Assembly: GCA_028690255.1 (NCBI GenBank)
Contig: JAQVBP010000151.1
Span: forward strand, 1-6,836
DNA: 6,836 bases
Source: Methanosarcinaceae archaeon
Lineage (GTDB): Archaea > Halobacteriota > Methanosarcinia > Methanosarcinales > Methanosarcinaceae
Direction: 5' to 3'
The notes below the pieces were generated by a model, which was given only the letters and a program-made list of their open reading frames with translations, was not told the origin of the DNA and did not search any database. Below are positions 5,401-6,836 of the stretch, in pieces; position 1 is the stretch's first letter, and each line of letters opens with the position of its first letter. Position numbers and translations under genes: made by a program.

Positions 5401-6836
5401 ATGCCCGTGCCCCAGTCCTATGTGAACGAAAGGGGAGGGCCGAAGGACTTCAAAATACTGAGCATAAATGATAGCGGATACGTAACAAACCTTTCCACAA
5501 CATATACTCAGGACAATGACTCGGTGCCCCCGCTCTACATCTTTAAGGCAATTTCTCCGGACGGGTTCTCCGACAAGATTCTGGTAAAGGCCCCCGGAAT
5601 AACAAAACCTGTGGCTGACTTCACCTATACCCCATCAACAATCAAGGACGGAGACAGCGTGAACTTCATGGACAATTCCAGCAACACCCCGACTACCTGG
5701 GACTGGAACTTCGGAGACGGAACCGCACATGCCGCTATCTCGACTCCGGTCCACAGCTTTGAAAACCCGGGAAACTACACCGTGACCCTTAACGCCAGCA
5801 ACTCGGCAGGCTGGAGCGAAACTACAAAAGCCATCACAGTCGGAACCGAGCCTGAAGCAAACTTCACGGCCTTACCTAAAGGTGGAGATGCTTCACTTTC
5901 TGTGAAGTTCACCGATCTGAGTGAAAACGCCACAGCCTGGGCATGGGACTTCGGGGACGGGATAAAAGCAACTGTAAACAATGCAGCCGAAAAGAATGTG
6001 ACCCACCTCTACAGGAAAGCAGGTACTTACAACGTGAGCCTGACAGTTACCAACGCCTATGGGTCTGACACAGTAGAAAAGCCGTCTTACATCCATGTGA
6101 CAGCTTCTTCCAGACCTCCTGTAGCAAACTTCACAGCTACCCCCCTATCAGGAGAAAGTCCCCTTACCGTGCAGTTTATGGACCTCAGCGAGAACGAGCC
6201 GACTGGCCTGGCCTGGGACTTCGGAGACGGCAGTAGCTCATTCGAGGCGAGCCCTGTGCATACCTACACGGCAGCAGGTACTTACACCGTATCTCTGAAC
6301 GTCAGCAATGCCCTGGGCTCGGACAGTACGACCCGGACAGACTACATCACAGTCAGTCCCAAAGACAGTGGCAGCAGCAGGGGTAGCAGTCCAGGAATCG
6401 CCCCGGGAGAGCCAGATAAAAATGTTAACCGGAGAGAAATCTCACAGGTCTACGTCTCTGCAGGTTCGACCACAAAAATGATCCTCAGAGATGAAACAAA
6501 CGATGTTACATACGTTGCCTTCATTTCTGAAACCAATGCAGGAAAGGCTGTAATAAAGGTAGAAATCCTTAATGGCAAACATTCCCTGGCTTCGAAAGAC
6601 CCTGAAGGCGAAGTCTACAGGAACCTGAACATTGAGATAAGCAAAGGCATAGGCAAAAAGATAGAAAGCGGAACAGTAGGCTTCAAGGTTTCAAAACAGT
6701 GGCTGGAAGAGAATAATATTAACCTGGAAACCATCGTCCTCCAGCACTATGTAGACGGAGAATGGGTAAACTGCCCGACAACAAAGACAGAGGAAGATGA
6801 AGGGAACTTCTACTTCGAAGCTGAAGTTAGCAGTTT
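2464..6836 (+). CDS. Giant modular surface protein with PKD, cohesin-like and PGF-pre-PGF domains (3' end missing)
   Basis: The frame is open for 1457 codons and runs off the window. Residues 1-24 are a signal peptide (two lysines, hydrophobic core 5-21, cleavage near G-Y-A/S). Residues 25-378 are an N-terminal domain with an internal duplication, possibly the Methanosarcina domain catalogued as TIGR04279 (from memory, unsure). Residues 380-465 are Ig-like (W-Y-L-D-G-T, closing S-W-T-W-K-V). PKD1 is 467-548, with WDFGDG at 500-505. Two cohesin-like domains follow (549-680, 681-811), then a unique region (812-1048). PKD2-4 are 1050-1127, 1130-1214 and 1219-1299. A Ser/Gly linker (1300-1320) leads to a PGF-pre-PGF domain (from 1322). 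Many N-x-S/T sequons suggest heavy glycosylation, and cysteines are few (99, 410, 543, 550, 1437). The missing end should hold the close of this domain and a membrane or archaeosortase anchor. The role is probably adhesion or S-layer association, inferred from domains only. Confidence 0.93.
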   Translation, partial: MKKMIFPLILLIMVTFTVLAAGYASGGSDPAYLAQFELKEHNLSIAHKYNNNDGNWIALSGGDSFPLPDPLEFSYQGINHTGYNNISAKLNIPEDNGKCSKKIIYPYSTHQMYTNVSGKNTVEMNFKGESAFRNKTVNVYLIKADIDRVYDIIDDLKAENANDLLDVFGKNLDKNDYEKQTGILDKSGDISKKFTNLDAGHYGIVVAFDTGDRKKSVLLSATVFEVTQYDSTLTAPSAITPTDKLKIEFKHNGPNTTYTYAALLINNDEYEAELELESNGTRAGTRLALNNATLYENSKRLGTSDAGKLMDTLQNIAGDHAQVYKSDPENANVTSFSLRDVDGLPEGNYSLFVAAVKSKDDLVDNGVPAFAYKLIEVSSDLKIAAFSPEDKPESMAGKEQTFSIRTNKNCDIKWYLDGTNYETDTNTDEGNYTVTGTAGTHTVKAKAVSGSETVEKSWTWKVGSWAVKANFSTGSPTSGNAPLTVNFIDNSTGVVENWYWDFGDGSNSTKRNPRHNYTKAGTYDVTLTASNAYDSDKFKKLKCVSVIPTCIKAPEDKLSEGEVEAFSVEVAQLASIDTVNFKLEFNESLLTIDNVTFSEDISGNLVWDVKNGLLNVSASPNSPISVEEYTELVDITFNATGDVPFPGVSTPLTFTEAKVVKGLDESDIDLKTNGALELLPATTIKTGDANLQVGDKTTFTVAVKDLQAEKVDFVMNFNNSLISVKNIKENKSDFTDLKVKSKINNKAGWFTVSVESKTTISSENLASLVDINIKSTGVPGKGALTFGTASWSTDEEDYEFNLKIPGEVNVTSKEQVVKKSAQATIKNVTFYDEAKKVRVNTSSGNINVSGDRKTIEIRNSGLNINLNSTDEGGFKQNGTAAGVLEGNFTAQIEKSPIEAPVGGEIGNVAPSFGASVSGALSNLTRKGAALNVSVTPGIPKDKAGQMFSLAGFNIEEVAYTMSIEKKNLTGVNFKNATIVMPVPQSYVNERGGPKDFKILSINDSGYVTNLSTTYTQDNDSVPPLYIFKAISPDGFSDKILVKAPGITKPVADFTYTPSTIKDGDSVNFMDNSSNTPTTWDWNFGDGTAHAAISTPVHSFENPGNYTVTLNASNSAGWSETTKAITVGTEPEANFTALPKGGDASLSVKFTDLSENATAWAWDFGDGIKATVNNAAEKNVTHLYRKAGTYNVSLTVTNAYGSDTVEKPSYIHVTASSRPPVANFTATPLSGESPLTVQFMDLSENEPTGLAWDFGDGSSSFEASPVHTYTAAGTYTVSLNVSNALGSDSTTRTDYITVSPKDSGSSRGSSPGIAPGEPDKNVNRREISQVYVSAGSTTKMILRDETNDVTYVAFISETNAGKAVIKVEILNGKHSLASKDPEGEVYRNLNIEISKGIGKKIESGTVGFKVSKQWLEENNINLETIVLQHYVDGEWVNCPTTKTEEDEGNFYFEAEVSS
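2875..3597 (+). repeat. Internally duplicated domain in the N-terminal part of the large protein
   Basis: Unit A covers about residues 138-226 and unit B about 256-378. Both begin with a beta strand (VNVYLIKADI; YTYAALLIN), continue with a charged helical part (DDLKAENANDLLDVF; AGKLMDTLQNIAGD) and end with matching strands: a T/S-x-L/V-D-A/G... turn, then G-H-Y-G-I-V-V-A in A and G-N-Y-S-L-F-V-A-A in B, closing with T-V-F-E-V and K-L-I-E-V. Identity is low, so the duplication is old. The function is unknown. Confidence 0.5.
4108..4896 (+). repeat. Two tandem cohesin-like modules in the large protein
   Basis: Module 1 (residues 549-680) and module 2 (681-811) share the order: E-G-E/V-G-D turn, F-S/T-V-x-V strand, a conserved V-N/D-F-x-L/M-x-F-N-x-S-L strand pair (NFKLEFNESL and DFVMNFNNSL), a long variable section, then L-V-D-I and a closing strand (F-T/F-G near the end). 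This is the pattern of the cohesin and carbohydrate-binding superfamily. In cellulosome bacteria cohesins bind dockerins. In archaeal surface proteins the partner is unknown, and no dockerin repeat is visible in this window. Confidence 0.6.
5611..6360 (+). repeat. Three consecutive PKD modules in the large protein
   Basis: Each module has the start (V/A)-x-A-x-F-T-x-x-P, the V-x-F-x-D strand, the W-x-F-G-D-G hairpin (1081-1086 as WNFGDG, 1161-1166 and 1251-1256 as WDFGDG), then H-x-Y/F-x-x-x-G-x-Y-x-V-x-L-x-x-x-N. PKD modules are Ig-like folds known from the archaeal S-layer and from polycystin-1, where they act as spacers or in protein contact. PKD3 carries a longer insert (NNAAEKNVTHLY) before its G-T-Y strand. 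A fourth PKD (3862-4107) sits apart, before the cohesin-like pair. Confidence 0.9.
6427..6836 (+). other. PGF-pre-PGF domain of the large protein, cut by the window end
   Basis: From residue 1322 the sequence follows the domain that NCBI curators call PGF-pre-PGF (TIGR04213 from memory): an opening strand with A-F-I-S-E-T-N-A-G-K, a K-V-E-I-L strand, the P-E-G-E-V-Y-R-N-L-N-I core, F-K-V-S-K-Q-W-L, an E-W-V-N strand and F-Y-F-E-A-E near the cut. This domain usually sits just before a C-terminal anchor, so the gene probably ends not far beyond the window. Confidence 0.75.

Noticed and set aside
3862..6360. PKD repeats considered as recent DNA-level tandem repeats or a CRISPR-like array
   Set aside because: Only short codon stretches around the W-D-F-G-D-G motif are alike. 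The repeats are ancient protein modules of about 80 residues, with no constant spacer or repeat length at the DNA level.

Overview
The window looks like chromosome from a methanogenic archaeon of the genus Methanosarcina. The reasons are the surface-protein architecture (PKD modules with the W-D-F-G-D-G motif, cohesin-like modules and a C-terminal domain of the PGF-pre-PGF type), Shine-Dalgarno sites of the AGGAG/AGGTG kind in front of TTG starts, T-run terminators, and a long, very AT-rich intergenic region next to moderately GC-balanced genes. The genus is inferred from recall of protein families. No rRNA, tRNA or CRISPR array is present.

Layout. Positions 1-75 hold a hairpin and T-tracts (on the minus strand) that probably end the minus-strand gene at 76-321, a small two-helix membrane protein. 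From 322 to 1333 there is about 1 kb without a convincing complete gene. It contains an imperfect direct repeat (947-993 and 1255-1300) that includes a TTTACATA box, a minus-strand open frame at 791-937 that reads as two hydrophobic helices, a minus-strand micro-frame with a C-P-I-C motif (1112-1234), and a perfect 9-bp hairpin (1307-1331) directly before the ribosome binding site of the next gene.

Two plus-strand genes follow, both starting with TTG. The first (1350-2291) encodes a 313-residue secreted protein with two beta-rich segments, a Pro/Thr linker, a glycosylatable tail and a C-terminal helix that resembles a degenerate PGF-CTERM sorting signal. A T7 tract follows it. The second (2464 to beyond the window end) encodes a very large secreted modular protein. 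Its order is signal peptide, duplicated N-terminal domain, Ig-like domain, PKD, two cohesin-like domains, a unique region ending in a pre-sorting-like domain, three PKDs, a Ser/Gly linker and a PGF-pre-PGF domain. The expected C-terminal anchor lies outside the window.

Together the two plus-strand genes look like a cell-envelope locus: one small and one giant exported protein, both probably N-glycosylated and anchored at the S-layer. No enzyme is visible. The adhesion or scaffold role is inferred from the domains. The least explained material is the 1-kb intergenic stretch and the internal duplications of the large protein.
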